DNA of 64,000 nucleotides from Acanthornis magna (GCA_036785705.1 JAWUZG010001109.1:1-64000), one strand, 5' to 3'; counted from the first letter of the stretch, positions 43,904 to 56,520 are shown. Notes: generated from the sequence alone by a model not told the origin. Program-made: numbers and translations.

Positions 43904-46900
43904 AGGGGATGCTCCCGCAGCAGCAGCACAGCTCCTCAGCTGGGGAGAGCTGCCCCTGCGGCTGAGGGCAGCTGTCGGGCACAGCTGCCTGACAAGGCAC
44001 CACAGGCGGCTGTGGGCTCACCCGGCTCTCTGCCTGTCACTTTTGCCACTACACAGGAGCCCCGGAGTCCGAGTGAGCCGCTTGCCGAGCATCAAAGCTG
44101 TGGTCGTGGAGCTGAACGGCTGCTGTGCAGTGAGTGTCTCTCTGCTGTGGGCTCTGTGTCTGAGCACTTCTCCGTGCGCCCAGCCCCAGAGATGCGGCTG
44201 CTCACCTTCTTGCACGGCTTCTCTCTTGCGCAGGGGAGGACATTGAGCGGCTGGAAGCTGGAGCGGCTGCTCACAGAGCTGGAAAAGGTGAGAAGAGCTG
44301 CCTTTCTGCCCACTGTAGCCTCTGGCTGTGCTGGGTGCCGGGGAGGCGTGGCTAGCACAGTGGCCTCGTGTGCGGGGAAGGGAAGCAAGGCTCCCTGGTG
44401 CCACGGGGCGAGCAGAGGCATGGGGAGCCAGCGGCAGCGGCAGCACGTCCTTGCTGCTGCCAGCGGCAGCGCTGCTGCTGTGTGGGGCAGAGAGGCCGCA
44501 GGGCAGAGGCTGCCAGCCGTGTGCCGTGCTCAGGCTGCTGGGGCTGGGGGCGGCTGGCCGGGGGCCCTCTGTGCTGCAGGGCTGCTCTGCAAGCGCACCT
44601 CGATTCTTGCAGGCTGATCCCCAGCAAGCGCCTGCCACGGCCCCATCCGACACCAGAGGACAACTTGGCCACTGCCCAGGTGAGTTTGGGGAGGAAAGGC
44701 CAGCCTCTGCTCTGGCAGTGAGCTGCACTCGCTTGTCCCCTGAGTGTGGCTGTGCAGGTGTGGCACCCACGGGGGGACATCCGCTGCTGCCCACACCTTG
44801 GAGAAAAGCAGGGCCAAGGCTGGGGCAGCTTATCCCAGCACCACACCAGCTCTCAGGAGCCTCCGAGCCGCAGCCGCACTTGCAGGTGCCAGCTGGGTGT
44901 GCCTGGGGTGCCACATGGCTCTGCACAGCGCTCTAGGCAGGCAGGGCAGGGCAGGGCAGGCTGCAACAGCACTGGCCTGGTGGTCTCCAGTGACAAGCTT
45001 TGGTTCCGTTTTCCTTTGCAGCAGGAGGGACCAGCGTTAGTGGTGCCCGCAGCAGGACGAGGAGGAGGTGGCTGCCATGGCCCTTTGCTCTGCGGCGGGG
45101 CCCAGCTGGGGCTGCCCGGGCTCCAGGGCAGGAGGGCTCCGGCTGCAGCAGGGCGCTCTTTGGTCAGCCCCTGGCAGCCATCTGTGCAGAGGATGGCACT
45201 GTGTTGCCCCGGCCCATCCAGGTAAGGCAGCCCACACAGGGGCTGCCCATCCCTGTGTCCGGCTGCTGTGCAGCCAATGTCCCCATGCACGGCCCCCAGC
45301 CATGGGCCACAGGGCTCTTCAGCCGTGGCTCAGCCTTCTGCTGCCAGCCCCTTGATGACAGGAGGCAGGGAGCCCAGGCTGGGGAGGAGCTCTGGCCGTG
45401 GCCACTGCTCTTGGACCAGCCCAGCTCCTCACACACATCCTTGCCCTCCTGCCTCTCCTGCAGGAGCTGCTGGCTGTCCTGCGCCAGCAAGGGCCTGCAA
45501 CAGAAGGCATCTTCCGCAAAGCGGAGAGCACCACGGCAGTTCAGGAGCTGCGGCAGGCCCTGGACCGTGGCCTGCCCGTCGACATGGCAAGCCAGCCGGT
45601 TCTGCTGCTGGCCGTCGTCCTAAAGGTGATCCCTCCCGCCCTGCAGCTGCAAAGGCTCCAGCCTGGGCTGCCATGGGCTCCGAGGCTCACCAGCAGCCCT
45701 TGGCATTGCAGGACTTCCTGAGAAGCATCCCCTCCAAGCTCCTCATCACAGACCTTTATGAGGACTGGATGACAGCGATGCAGATGGCCAGCAGGGAGGA
45801 CAAGATCTCTCAGCTCAAAGTGTAAGCTTTAGTGAGCAGCAGTTACAGCTCTGCAGCAGGCATTGCTCCAAAGCTGGCATTTGCTGGGAAGGGGGTGGTC
45901 TCCTTCAAAGGCTGTGTTTTTGGGCACCTCGCTCTTGGCGCCTGGCATTCCCATTTTGGGGCAATGCACAGCGATCCTTCCCTTGCGTGGGTTCGAGGCA
46001 AATCAGCAGCTGGGAAGTAACGCCGCGCTTCCTTCCTGCAGGAGCGAGGGACCCCCGACCGCTGGCTAAGAGCGCCTGCAGAGCTGTGCAGCACAGCCGC
46101 TGGCTGCACCCCTGCCCGGGGCAAGCTGTGGGGACAGCTGTGGGCAACATGGCCCTGCTGATGAATGTTGTCTTCCTGTTCCCTCAGGGTGGCCAAGAAG
46201 TTGCCAGCCGCCAACCTTCTCCTCCTCAAGCAGCTGCTGGCACTGCTGCAAGACATCGACCAGCACACATCCAGCAGCCGAATGAGCTGCAGCAACCTGG
46301 CCATCTGCCTGGGGCCAAGCCTGCTGAGCCCACCGCAAGAGGAGCAGCTGAACTTGGAAGCCATGATGGCTGAGAATGACAAGGTAATGCTGTCCTCAGC
46401 AGCCGGATGCAGCCTGGCCAGCCCACGGCAGCTTGGCTGCCCAGAGGTGCCTGTGCCTGGCAGTGCCTCTCTGCAGCCAAGGCTGGAGCAGGAGCTGCCT
46501 GCAAGAGCTGCCCCTGCAAGAGGCAGCGCCTTGTGTGCAGAGGCAAGGCTCAGCAGTGATGGCAGGAGCTGCTTGGCACGCTGTCAGGCCCCAGGGCTGA
46601 GAGCAAGGCTTTCCTGTGTGCAGGTGAAGGTGCTGGTGGAGTTTCTGATCTTGAATATGGAGGAGATCTTCTGGGAGGAGACTGCTGGCCAGGAAGAGTC
46701 ACCTGCACCCACAGAGATATGCACAGGTAGGAGCAGGAAGGGAGGCTTGTCCCAGCCCTGCACTGGGGGTCCCTGCAATCTCCACATCCTGCAGTCAAGA
46801 GGCACAGGGCTCGCTTGTGGCTTTTGCTCTGTGTGCTCTTGTCTTCCAAGACATTGCTTGGCTGCATTTTGGTGCTTTTAATTTCTAGAGCTGCGCCAGG

Positions 46901-48019
46901 AGGAGCGAAGTGGCCCTGCAAGGCAGGCAGATGAGGAGCCCCAGGCACAAAGCTGTTGCCATGAATCCCCCTCAGTGCCAGACAGCAAACAAGAAGACAG
47001 CGCAGAGGCCATGCCGCTGGAGGCCCAAAAGGCAGAGGTATTTCAGCGACAGAAACAGAGGCACAACACATCCTAGAAAAGCACAAATTTTGTCACCCAC
47101 CTCTTGAGATTTTGCCTTCCATCTTTCCTGCCTGCCTGCCTGCCTGTGTGCCTCTGCACTGACAGTTTGCTTCTGCAGTGCTTTAGGCACATGCCTCCTC
47201 AGTGGACAAGATACTTGTAAATGAAAGTAGCAGGGGGGTCATGGCCGACTTGAGAGCCCTTGTGCTCCTTGGGGGCAGCTGTACTGTGCGAGTGGGGGCT
47301 GATGCAATGCAGAGTCTGCTCTGTGCAGCTGAGGGAGGGATTTGCAACTGATACCTTACTCTTCCAGGCTGTCTCTTGCCACCACTCACCTCCACAATTT
47401 CTGCTCTAGGCACCTCCAGGTTTGCCTCCAAACACCTGTGAGTCCTCCACAGAGTCCCTGGCAAAGGCTGAAGCCCTGACGAGCCCTTCTGAGTCAAGCA
47501 GGTAAAAGCAGTTCACAGATGCTCCAACAAGAAGAGACTTAGCTCATGACTCCTGGCTATGCCTAGCTAATCTAACCATGCATGTAAAGGCTTGCAGGCT
47601 ACCCCCAGGCAGAGGAAAAGAGACGAAAACGTAAGCAAGTTGAGGCCTGGGCAGGAGACGGGGACTACGAGCCAGCGAGGAAGAGGCAGAGGAGAGGCAG
47701 CAGCGGATACATGCAATGGAGGAGGCTGGGGCAGCTCAAGAAGCTCAGGTATGGATGTGCCAGGCTCTGCTGCCCACCTTTCCCTCCGCACTGCCCCAAG
47801 TCAGCCCAAGGTGCTGGCAAGGGCCCACGAGGGCTGCTGCTGGTCAGGGCTTGGCAAGAACTCCATGGCAGCTCTGCAGGGGCTCTGCAGAGATTCCTTG
47901 GCTTCCTCCATGCCCATGACCTTGTACCTCTGCAGGAGGAGTGCTGTGCGTGGAGCGAAGCTGCTGAGGGAGAGGCTGTGAAGATGGGGCGGCCGGAGTG
48001 CCTCTCCCTCAAATTCTAG
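42813..48019 (+). CDS. RhoGAP gene B (paralogue of gene A), 16 exons, 583 aa
   Basis: Exons: 42813-42844, 42940-43059, 43286-43459, 43811-43852, 44057-44129, 44234-44287, 44613-44679, 45022-45221, 45464-45625, 45712-45821, 46188-46383, 46624-46726, 46889-47037, 47410-47501, 47655-47748 and 47936-48019. Every exon has the same length as in gene A, total 1,752 bp. The PH domain, arginine finger (TEGIFRKA), VVLKDFLRSIPSKLL and SNLAICLGPSLLSP are all kept. Donor sites of exon 3 (GTGCGT) and exon 13 (GTATTT) differ from gene A and are weaker. Exon 5 is the most diverged (VRVSRLPSIKAVVVELNGCC). The 5' flank matches gene A from about 42370. Two further 3' cassettes follow, again without a poly(A) signal in between. 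Confidence 0.85.
43858..43903. repeat. (CTG)n in RhoGAP B intron 4
   Basis: About 15 pure CTG units begin a few bases after the 5' splice site GTAAG at 43853; gene A has about 12 at the same position. Confidence 0.9.
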
Positions 48020-48220
48020 ATCAAATTACATATAGTTGCATTTTTGAGATCAGCTTTTCATTCTGGACGCATTTATTTCAAAAGATTGAGCTCCATGGAT
48101 ATTGAGGTAGGTCTCAATATTTGGAGAGGGAGATGCTGCTTTTCGCCCTCTTTCCACACTCTGCTGCACACTGTGGGCAACATGGCCCTGCTGATGAATG
48201 TCGTCTTCCTCTTCCCTCAG

Positions 48221-50209
48221 GTTGGCCATGATGTTGCCAGCAGCCAAACTGTTCCTCCTCAAGCAGCTGCTGGCACTGCTGCAAGACATTGGCCAGCACA
48301 TATCCAGCAGCCGAATGAGCTGCAGCAACCTGGCCATCTGCCTGGGGCCAAGCCTGCTGAGCCCAGCACAGGAGGAGCAGCTGAACTTGGAGGCCATGAT
48401 GGCCGAGAATGACAAGGTAATGCTGTCCTCAGCAGCCGGCTGCAGCCTGGCCGGCCCACGGCAGCTTGGCTGCCCAGAGGTGCCTGTGCCTGGCAGTGCC
48501 TCTCTGCAGCCAAGGCTGGTGCAGGAGCTGCCTGCAAGAGCTGCCCCTGCAAGAGGCAGCGCCTTGTGTGCAGAGGCAAGGCTCAGCAGTGATGGCAGGT
48601 GCTGCTTGGCACGCTGTCAGGCCCCAGGGCTGAGAGCAAGGCTTTCCTGTGTGCAGGTGAAGGTGCTGGTGGAGTTTCTGATCTTGAATATGGAGGAGAT
48701 GTAGGAGGAGACTACTGGCTGGGAAGAGTCGCCCGCACCCACAGAGATATTCACAGGTAGGAGCAGGAAGGGAGGCTTGTCCCAGCCTGGCACTGGGGAT
48801 CCCAGCAATCTCCACGTCCTGCTGTCAAGAGGTGCAGGGCTCATTTGTGGATTTTTCTTTGTGTATTCTTGTCTTCCAAGACATCGCTTGGCTGCATTTT
48901 GGTGCTTTTAATTTCTAGAGCTGTACCACAGAGACCAAAGTGGCCCTGCAAGCCAAGACAATGAGGAGTCCCAGGCACAAAGCTCTTCCCATGCATCCCA
49001 CTCGCTGCCAGACGTCTGCCAAGAAGAAGGCACAGAGCCCACGCTGCTGCAGGCCCAAAAGGTGGAGGTATGTCAGCTGCACATACCCGGGCACAAAGAA
49101 TCCCAGACAGGCGAGCTCTTTCTCATGAGGCCAAGGGAGCTGTTGTGCCTCCTGCTGACAGCCCATCTCTTGAGCCTTTCTCATTCCTTGCTTCCTTGAT
49201 TGTTTTTTGCCTGCCTTGCAGTCCCTGCACTGACACATGCAAGCGCAAACTGCTCAGGTTACTTCTGCAATGCTTTAGGCATGTGGACAAGAGCCTTGCA
49301 AATGAACGTGGGAGGTGGGGAGATGTGCACATGAGGGAGCTTGTGCTCAGATGCCAGCTCCTGCCAGCTGCGTCCAATCTCCCTGGGGGCAGCTGAACCG
49401 TGCGAGTGGGGACTGATGCAAAGCAGCGTCTGCTCTGTGCAGCTAAGAGAGTGATTTTGCAGCCAATGCCTTATTTCTCCAGGCTGTTTCTTGCCACCTC
49501 TCACCTCCACAATTTCTGCTCTAGGCACCTCCAGATTTGCCTGCAAGCACCTGCAAGTCCTCCACAGAGTAGCAGGTGAAGGCTGAAGCCCTGACAAGCC
49601 CGTCCAAGTCAAGCAGGTAAAAGCAGCTCACAGATGGTCCAACAAGAAGAGACTTAGCTCGTGACTCCTGGCTATGCCTAGCCAATCCAACCATGCATGT
49701 AAAGGCTTGCAGGTTACCCCCATGCAGAGGAAAAGAGAAGAAAAAGTCCAGAAGAAGAGGCCTGGAGAAGAGACAGAGAATACCAGCCAGTAAGGAAGAG
49801 GACGAAAAAACACAACAGAAGTCTCATACAATCAGGACACTGTGGCAGCTCAAGTATTTCAGGTATGGAAGCGCCTGCCTCTGCTGCTCACCTTTCCCTC
49901 TGCACTGCCTCAAGTCAGCCCAAGGCGCTGACAAGGGCCAGCAAGGGCTGCTGCTGGTCAGGGCTTGGCAAGAGCTCCACGGCAGCTCTGCAGGGCTCTG
50001 CAGCCCTTGGCTTCCTCCATGGCCATGTGCTTGTACCTCTGCAGGAGGAGTGCTGTGCACGGAGCAAAGCGGCCAAGGGAGAGGCTGTGAAGATGGGGCA
50101 GCCGAAGTGCCTCCCCCTCAAGTTCCAGCTGATTATAGTTAAAAGTTTTGAGATCACCTCTTCATTCTGGAGGCCTTTCTTACCAAAGTTGGAGGTCCAT
50201 GGATATTGA
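48221..50209 (+). pseudogene. RhoGAP 3' cassette B2, with two nonsense codons
   Basis: Exon 11 (48221-48416) is open. Exon 12 (48657-48756) is 100 bp, because ATCTTCTGGGAG became ATGTAGGAG, giving a premature TAG. Exon 13 is 48919-49067. Exon 14 (49525-49616) contains another TAG (ACAGAGTAGCAG). Exon 15 is 49713-49862, 1 bp shorter than the A2 form. Exon 16 starts at 50045, lacks the usual TAG and runs to TGA at 50207-50209. If spliced to exon 10, translation would end in exon 12, within the RhoGAP domain. Confidence 0.8.
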
Positions 50210-50325
50210 GGTAAGTGTCTTGGTATTTGAGAGGGAGATGCTGCTTTTTGCCCTCTTTCCACACTCTGGTGCATCTGTGGGACCACCTGGTCCTGGTGAT
50301 GAACGTTGCCTTCCTCTTCCCTCAG

Positions 50326-52505
50326 GGTGGCCAAGAAGTTGCCTGCAGCCAACCTGCTCTCCCTCAAGCAGCTGCTGGCACTGCTGCAAGACATCGGCCA
50401 GCACACATCCAGCAGCCGAATGAGCTGCAGCAACCTGGCCATCTGCCTGGGGCCAAGCCTGCTGAGCCCAGCACAGGAGGAGCAGCTGAACTTGGAGGCC
50501 ATGATGGCCGAGAATGACAAGGTAATGCTGTCCTCAGCAGCCGGCTGCAGCCTGGCCGGCCCACGGCAGCTTGGCTGCCCAGAGGTGCCTGTGCCTGGCA
50601 GCGCCTCTCTGCAACCAAGGCTGGTGCAGGAGCTGCCTGCAAGAGCTGCCCCTGCAAGAGGCAGCGCCTTGTGTGCAGAGGCAAGGCTCAGCAGTGATGG
50701 CAGGTGCTGCTTGGCACGCTGTCAGGCCCCAGGGCTGAGAGCAAGGCTTTCCTGTGTGCAGGTGAAGGTGCTGGTGGACTTCATGATTGAGAACTTGGAC
50801 GACATCTTTGCCGAGGAGATGCCTGGCCCAGAGGACACCCCAGCACCCATGGACACATCCACAGGTATGAGCAGGAGCAGAGGCTTGTCCCAACCAGGGA
50901 CTCAGGCTCCCAGAAGTCTCAGTATCAAGAGGACAAGCAGTGCAGTGTAGGGCTTCCCCAAGGTTTTGCATTTTGTGTCCTTGTCTTCCAAGTCACTTTG
51001 CCGCACAGGTTTTGTTTTCTAGAGCTGGGCCAGGAAGAGCAAAGTGGCCCTGCAGACAGAGCAGAGGAGGAGCCGCAGGGAAGAAGTGTGGATGCATCCC
51101 CCTCTGTGCCAGACACCCAGCAGGAAGATGGAGGAGAGGCCACGGTGCTGGAGGCCCCAAGAGCAGAGGTATGGCAGCTGCACAAAGCCTGGCACAACGC
51201 TCAACGCACTGCCCGGACAGGCAGGCAGTCTCTCGAGAGGCCGAGGAGCTGCTGTGCCTCCTGCTGACAGCCCAGCTCTGCAGCCTTGGGCCTTCCTTTC
51301 TCCCCTGCTCCCTCCACAATGACACATGCTAGCAAGAACTGCGCAGGTTGCTTGCCCAATGCTTTAGGCACTGCTTCATCAGCGCACAAAATACTTGCAA
51401 GTTAAAGAGGGAGGGGGGAGCTGTCACCTTCCGAGGCCTTCTGCTCCCACCCCAGCCCATCCCAGCTGCCTCCAGGCTCTTTGGGGGCAGCTGTGCTGTG
51501 CTGCTCAGAGGAGGCTGATGTAAAGCAGCGCATTCTCTGTGGAGCTAAGGGGGCGATTCGCCAATTGCTGCCTTCCTTCTCCAGGCTGTCTCTTACCTCC
51601 TTTCACCTCCACAATTTCGCTTTAGGCACCTCCAGTTTTGTCTCCAAAACCCCAGAGGAGCTCCACAGAGTTGCTGGCAAAGGCCGAAGCCCTGATGAGC
51701 CCTTCTGCGTCAGGAAGGTAAAAGGAGCCCACATTGCTTCCGACAAGAAAGGACTTAGCTTGATGCTCCTGCCTGTGCCTCTCTAATCACACTTTGCTGC
51801 TAAAGCCTTGTAGGCTGCTATGGCTTAGTTTCCCCGAGGCTGCAGGAGCTGGCTGAGAGAAGAAGGCAGGCAGACGACGTCAAGATGGCGAAAGGGAAAA
51901 GTTTATTTACAAGAAGGGTTTTTATACCATTAATATTCTAGCAACTATTGGTCAGAAAAGAAATCCACCTCCTAAAACCATTGGTCACAGCCAAATAACA
52001 CCTGATACCAAACACAGAGATTAAGAAAGTAAAAGAATGCAACTTATCTATGTTCTCCCTGAGAAAGAGCAGAAAGAATTTCAAAACAGTGCAACCACAG
52101 GCTGCTACCTACAGGATGAGAAAAAGAGAAGGAAACGACGGAGAGAAGAGGCCTGGCCAGGAGACACAGAATGCCACCCAGACAGGAAGAGGAGGAAGAC
52201 AGAGCAAGGACAAGTGCAGGAAGCTCCGGCAGGCCAAGAAGCTCAGGTATGGATGTGCCAGGCTCGGCTGCCCACCTTTCTCTCCACACTGCCCCAAGTC
52301 AGCCCAAGGCGCTGGCAAGGGCCGGCAAGGGCTGCTGCTGGTCAGGGCTTGGCAAGAGCTCCATGGCAGCTCTGCAGGGCTCTGCAGCCCTTGGCTTCCT
52401 CCGTGCCCATGTGCTGCACCCCTGCAGGAGGATGGCTCTGCGAGGGATGGAGCGGCCGAGGGAGAGGCTGTGAAGATGGGGCAGCTGGAACCCCTCTCCC
52501 TCTAG
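50326..52505 (+). pseudogene. RhoGAP 3' cassette B3, most diverged, LTR-interrupted
   Basis: Exons are 50326-50521, 50762-50864, 51023-51168 (3 bp shorter, in frame), 51626-51717, an exon 15 ending at 52245 and exon 16 at 52428-52505. Exon 12 reads VKVLVDFMIENLDDIFAEEM, the most divergent version. Exons 11-14 are open and phase-compatible with exon 10 of gene B. A solo LTR sits at the exon 15 acceptor. After it the tail frame is lysine/arginine-rich (RMRKREGNDGEKRPGQET) and not the acidic frame of gene A. It could be a functional alternative 3' end with a basic tail. Confidence 0.65.
51821..52099 (-). mobile_element. Solo LTR, antisense, with 8-bp flanking repeats
   Basis: The element runs TGGCTTAG...ACCACA (TG...CA ends) and is flanked by GGCTGCTA at 51813-51820 and 52100-52107. 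The minus strand carries AATAAA (plus-strand TTTATT at 51902-51907). It is inserted at the acceptor region of cassette B3 exon 15. No internal retroviral sequence is present. Confidence 0.8.
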
Positions 52506-52569
52506 GTCTGTTTCTGTAGATTCATAGTGACATGTACCAAGATGAGGTTTCCATTTGAGAGGCCGCTTT

Positions 52570-55335
52570 TTTAGAGGTGACCTTTGCACTCTGAGTGCTG
52601 AGATTTTATTGGGATATTTCAATATTTTACAGAGATTGGAAAACTTGGAAGGATCCCTGTTCTTTAAAGAGCAGGCCTCCAATTCTCAAGTGAGAATCTG
52701 CCTTTCAGTCCATCTTGTACAATCCCTGATAGAAGGACAATTGCTGCCAAAGGGAAACATGCACAAGTGCCAATATTGACTCAGTGTTTCCCTTTGCGTT
52801 CCAGTTGTCCATCTGATCTACCATTCCAGGAGGGCTGCCCTGCCTGGGAGCAAGAGACAGAGGGAGAGCCTGTGAACATCGGGCAGGTGCAATCCCTCTG
52901 TCTATAGATACGTGAATAGATTCTGTAGTTAATATTTATACATTGATATAGTTGTATTTATGTCTTATATTTATAGATCTGTACTGTTAGATTTATATAT
53001 AGAGAAATCTTTATATTTACATATATGTAGATATATTCATGAATGTGTAGTTAGGTTTATAGATCTGTATAGTATAATTTATAAATGCACATAGTTTTAT
53101 TGATAAATGTGCATAGTTATATTTATGTAGTTATAGGTATATGGGTATTTAGATGTATAGATTTGGTTTTGTATGAGTATAAGCTGCATTTTAACCTCCT
53201 TCCCTGCTTTGCTCCCTCTCTCACCTCTTGCTTTTCCCGCTGTGCCCCTCTGTCCCCTCTTCCTGTGCTGGGTCCGAGCTGGTGGCCGGGCCGGGCGGAG
53301 CAGCAGTTCCAGCCCCGGGTGTCCCTGGAGCGCTGGGAGCTGCCGGTGGCCCCAGGCACTGTCCCCTGAGGAGCTGCTGAAGGACGGTGAGACACAGGGG
53401 CTGAGGGGGCTGAGCAGAGGTGACACTGAAGGGACAGAGACCTTGAGGTTCTGGTGGGGCTGAGGGGTGTGGGGGAGGAAGGGGGGATGATGGCACTGTG
53501 GTTTCTGGGGAGCCAAGGGGGATGGTGGGGGCTTAGAGGACAGGGAAGTGGTACAGACTAAGGGGGGTGGTGGGACGGAGGGAAGTGGGAGCTCTGATTG
53601 GGATGGCAAGAACTGAGGGGTCTGGAGGGAGCTGAGAGGGGTGGCAGGTCTAAGGGGACTGGATGGGGCTGAGGGGGCTGAAGGGCCTGGGGGGGCTGCG
53701 GGTTTGCTGAGGGGATGGCGGGGCTGAGGGGATGGAGGGAGCCAGCAGGGAGCACAGAGGGGTCCAGGACTGCAGCTCTGCCAGGCCTTGGAACCAATTC
53801 CAGAGCCTCCACTTTTGCCACAGCTGCCCTGAACATCCCTGAGAACATCAGAGAGTGAGGAGAGCCATCAGGGAGAAGCTGAAGGCCACCAGCAAGAGCA
53901 GTGACCGGGGAGCTGCTGCTGCTGCCGCCCGAGAGCCTGGGTGAGGTCCCAGGGCCGGCGAGGCAGGCTGGGGGTGAGGGTGGCACGGGCTTTGGCCGCG
54001 GGCACTGCCCGGCTGGGCAGGAGCGGGCCCTGCCCGTGCTGGGGCTGCTCAGCGCAGCTGCCCCGGCTGGCCCAGGGGCTGTCCTTGGGCAAGGCAGCTG
54101 TGCCGGCAGGGCCCGGCAGCTGTGCCGCCTGTGCCCCCCGGGCTGCCGGGGGCTGCGGGACAGTCCCGCCGGGGCTGCACTCACAGCAGCCTGGCCCGCT
54201 CCGCCTGCTTTTGCTTTCTAACCCTCCTGGGGAGCCTCGGAGATTTTCTCTCCCCTGACACAAGTGCAGGTGCTGCCAAGGGAAACGTCCCCATACTGAC
54301 TCCGTGTTCCCTTGGCTTCCCAGATGTCCCACCTGCTGTCCCTGTCCAGGAGGGCTGCGCTGCACAGGAGGAAGTGACCGAGGGAGAGCCTGTGACCATT
54401 CCAGGGCTGGAATCCCTCCTGATTTAGTTCTGTTTATAGATGTGTAGAGGAGCACTTAGATATTTATAAGAATAGGAATAGTTACATATGAAGATTGTTA
54501 TTTGTATAGGTATATTTATATATCTAGCTGTATTTATATCTTTTGTTATATATATCTGTATGTGCATGTATATACATATATATGTAGTTATATGTATATA
54601 TACATTTACCCAGTACTGTTTCTAGATGAATGTTGTTATTTTCCTGTGTTTAGTTGTCTGCATATGTACAAACTTGTATATTTGTATAGGTCTATTGATG
54701 GAGTTATATGGATTTTTATATTAGTACATTGAAATTTATATATTGATATGGATGTTTCTTATGTATATATTTTTATATGTGTAGTTGTATGTAATATGGG
54801 AAACTTAATACATATTTACACTCTATATTCTTTTGGGTATATATGTAGTTATTTCTATTTAAATATCTATGGAGTTGCATATTTCTGTCATTCTAGTTAT
54901 TTAGTTCTAGGCTTAGGGTTATTTAGAGAGGGATACAGATATTTTTATATTTCTATATGGGCTGTACAGTTTTCGTAATATGTAATAAATGAAATTGTTA
55001 AACTTCAGTTGATCTTTGTGTATAGTGAGTGCTTGTAGAGGGTTGCATTATTATTTAATTTCTTCAATGGAAGTTGATGTTTGTGTATATTTCCATAACA
55101 TGATTGTAACAATAAATTAGTTTTTTAAAATTTCATTTTATATTTTTATATTTATATATTGTCAGCATGGGTGTAGCAACTTAGAATAAATTTAATTTTT
55201 AAAGTTCAGTTGATTTTTCTGTATTTGTACATAGTAGTGCAGGTGTCACAATCTGCAAAGAAGGAAACGTTTCAAATGAAGAAGGTGTAGATTTGTGCTG
55301 CCCCAAGCACTGAGCAGATGTAAATGTGATGGTTA
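52570..55335 (+). repeat. Terminal block T2 (copy of T1)
   Basis: Collinear with 38500-41010. The exon-16-like exon is 52805-52907 (frame PFQEGCPAWEQETEGEPVNI, stop TAG). The NVPENI-type exon (53824-53940) has lost bases, so that GAACATCAGAGAGTGA creates a stop. The last exon is 54324-54427 and AATAAA lies at 54984-54989. It forms the 3' end of the RhoGAP B array. Confidence 0.75.
54984..54989 (+). terminator. Poly(A) signal AATAAA of the RhoGAP B array
   Basis: Located in the AT-rich UTR-like tail of block T2, at the same place as 40656-40661 in T1. Confidence 0.55.
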
Positions 55336-55800
55336 TGGACCGTGGTGGCTTCAGCCCCAAAAGCTGTCACCCATCACTGGTGGCTTCAGCCCAAAGTGTC
55401 CCCAGCGCTGGTGGCCCTGTGGTGCCTTCACCCACCCGAGCCCTTCCCAAGAAATCTATCCCTGCCCTGGCACGGACCGGGCCGAGCTCCAATCCCTTCT
55501 ACCCCATCCCAGAATTCCCGGAATTCCAGTGACGAAGCTGAGCCAATCCAGCCAGGAACATTCGGCTTTTTTGGGAATATTTCCCACCATTTTTGGGGTC
55601 TTAGGACATTTTTAGGATCGGGTACCTTTACATCTCTTCCAACCCAATCCATCCCGGAACTCCCTGACAGCACCGGCCCGATCCAGCCGGGAACATCCAC
55701 TTTTTTGGGGGGAATATTTCCCACCATCCTGGGGTTCTTAGGACGTTCTTAGGATCAGAAACCTTTAAGTTCCTCCCACCCCAATCCATCCCAGAATTCC
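55336..55800. other. Non-coding stretch with two imperfect direct copies
   Basis: Two related segments of about 120 bp (CCGGGAACATCCACTTTTTTGG with TTAGGACGTTCTTAGGATC, and a similar one about 120 bp earlier) lie between T2 and the minisatellite. No gene was seen. Confidence 0.5.
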
Positions 55801-55805
55801 TGGAA

Positions 55806-56520
55806 TTCCACCGACAGTTAATAAACTGTTGTGTTAATAAACCACACAATTCCCATATAAACCACCAGTTCCCAAGGAAAACTCTCTAATTCCCAAGGAA
55901 ACTGCCTCATTCCCAAGAGAAATGCTTCATTCCCAAGGGAACTGGATAATTCCCAATGAAACTGCCTCAATCCCAAATTATCTGTCTAATTCCCAAGAAA
56001 AACTGCCTCATTCCCAAGGAAAACTGCCTCATTCCCAAATTATTGGTCTAATTCCCAAGAAAACCACCCAATTCCCAAGGAAACTACACACTATTTGTCT
56101 AATTCACAAAATACCTTCATAATTCCCAAGGAAACCGTTTAATTCCCAAGGGAAATGCCCAATTCCCAAGGAAACCACACAATTCCCAAGGAAACCATAC
56201 AATTCCCATATAAACCACCTAATTCCCAAAGAAAACTCTCTAATTCCCATGGAAACTATTTAATTCCCAAGGGAAATGCCCAATTCCCAAGGAAACCACA
56301 CAATTCCCAAGGGAAGCTCTTTAATTTTCAACGAAATGGTTTAATTCCCAAAGAAAATTCTCTAATTCCCAAGGGAAATGCCTCATTCCCAAGGAAATGG
56401 TTCAATTCCCAAGGAAAACAGCTCATTCCCAAATTATCCACTCAATTCCCAAGGAAAGCACCTCATTCCCAAGTCATCCCCCTCATTCCCAAGGAAACCA
56501 CCTGATTCCCAAGAATTCCT
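55806..56520. repeat. AATTCCCAAGGAAA-type minisatellite
   Basis: Roughly 40 imperfect units of about 17-20 bp (AATTCCCAAGGAAACCAC and variants, some CATTCCCAAG) cover more than 700 bp. Plus-strand ORFs reading NSQGN/IPK repeats are products of the unit. Confidence 0.95.

Noticed and set aside
55806..56520. CRISPR array
   Set aside because: The repeats are contiguous and degenerate without unique spacers, and the DNA is vertebrate.
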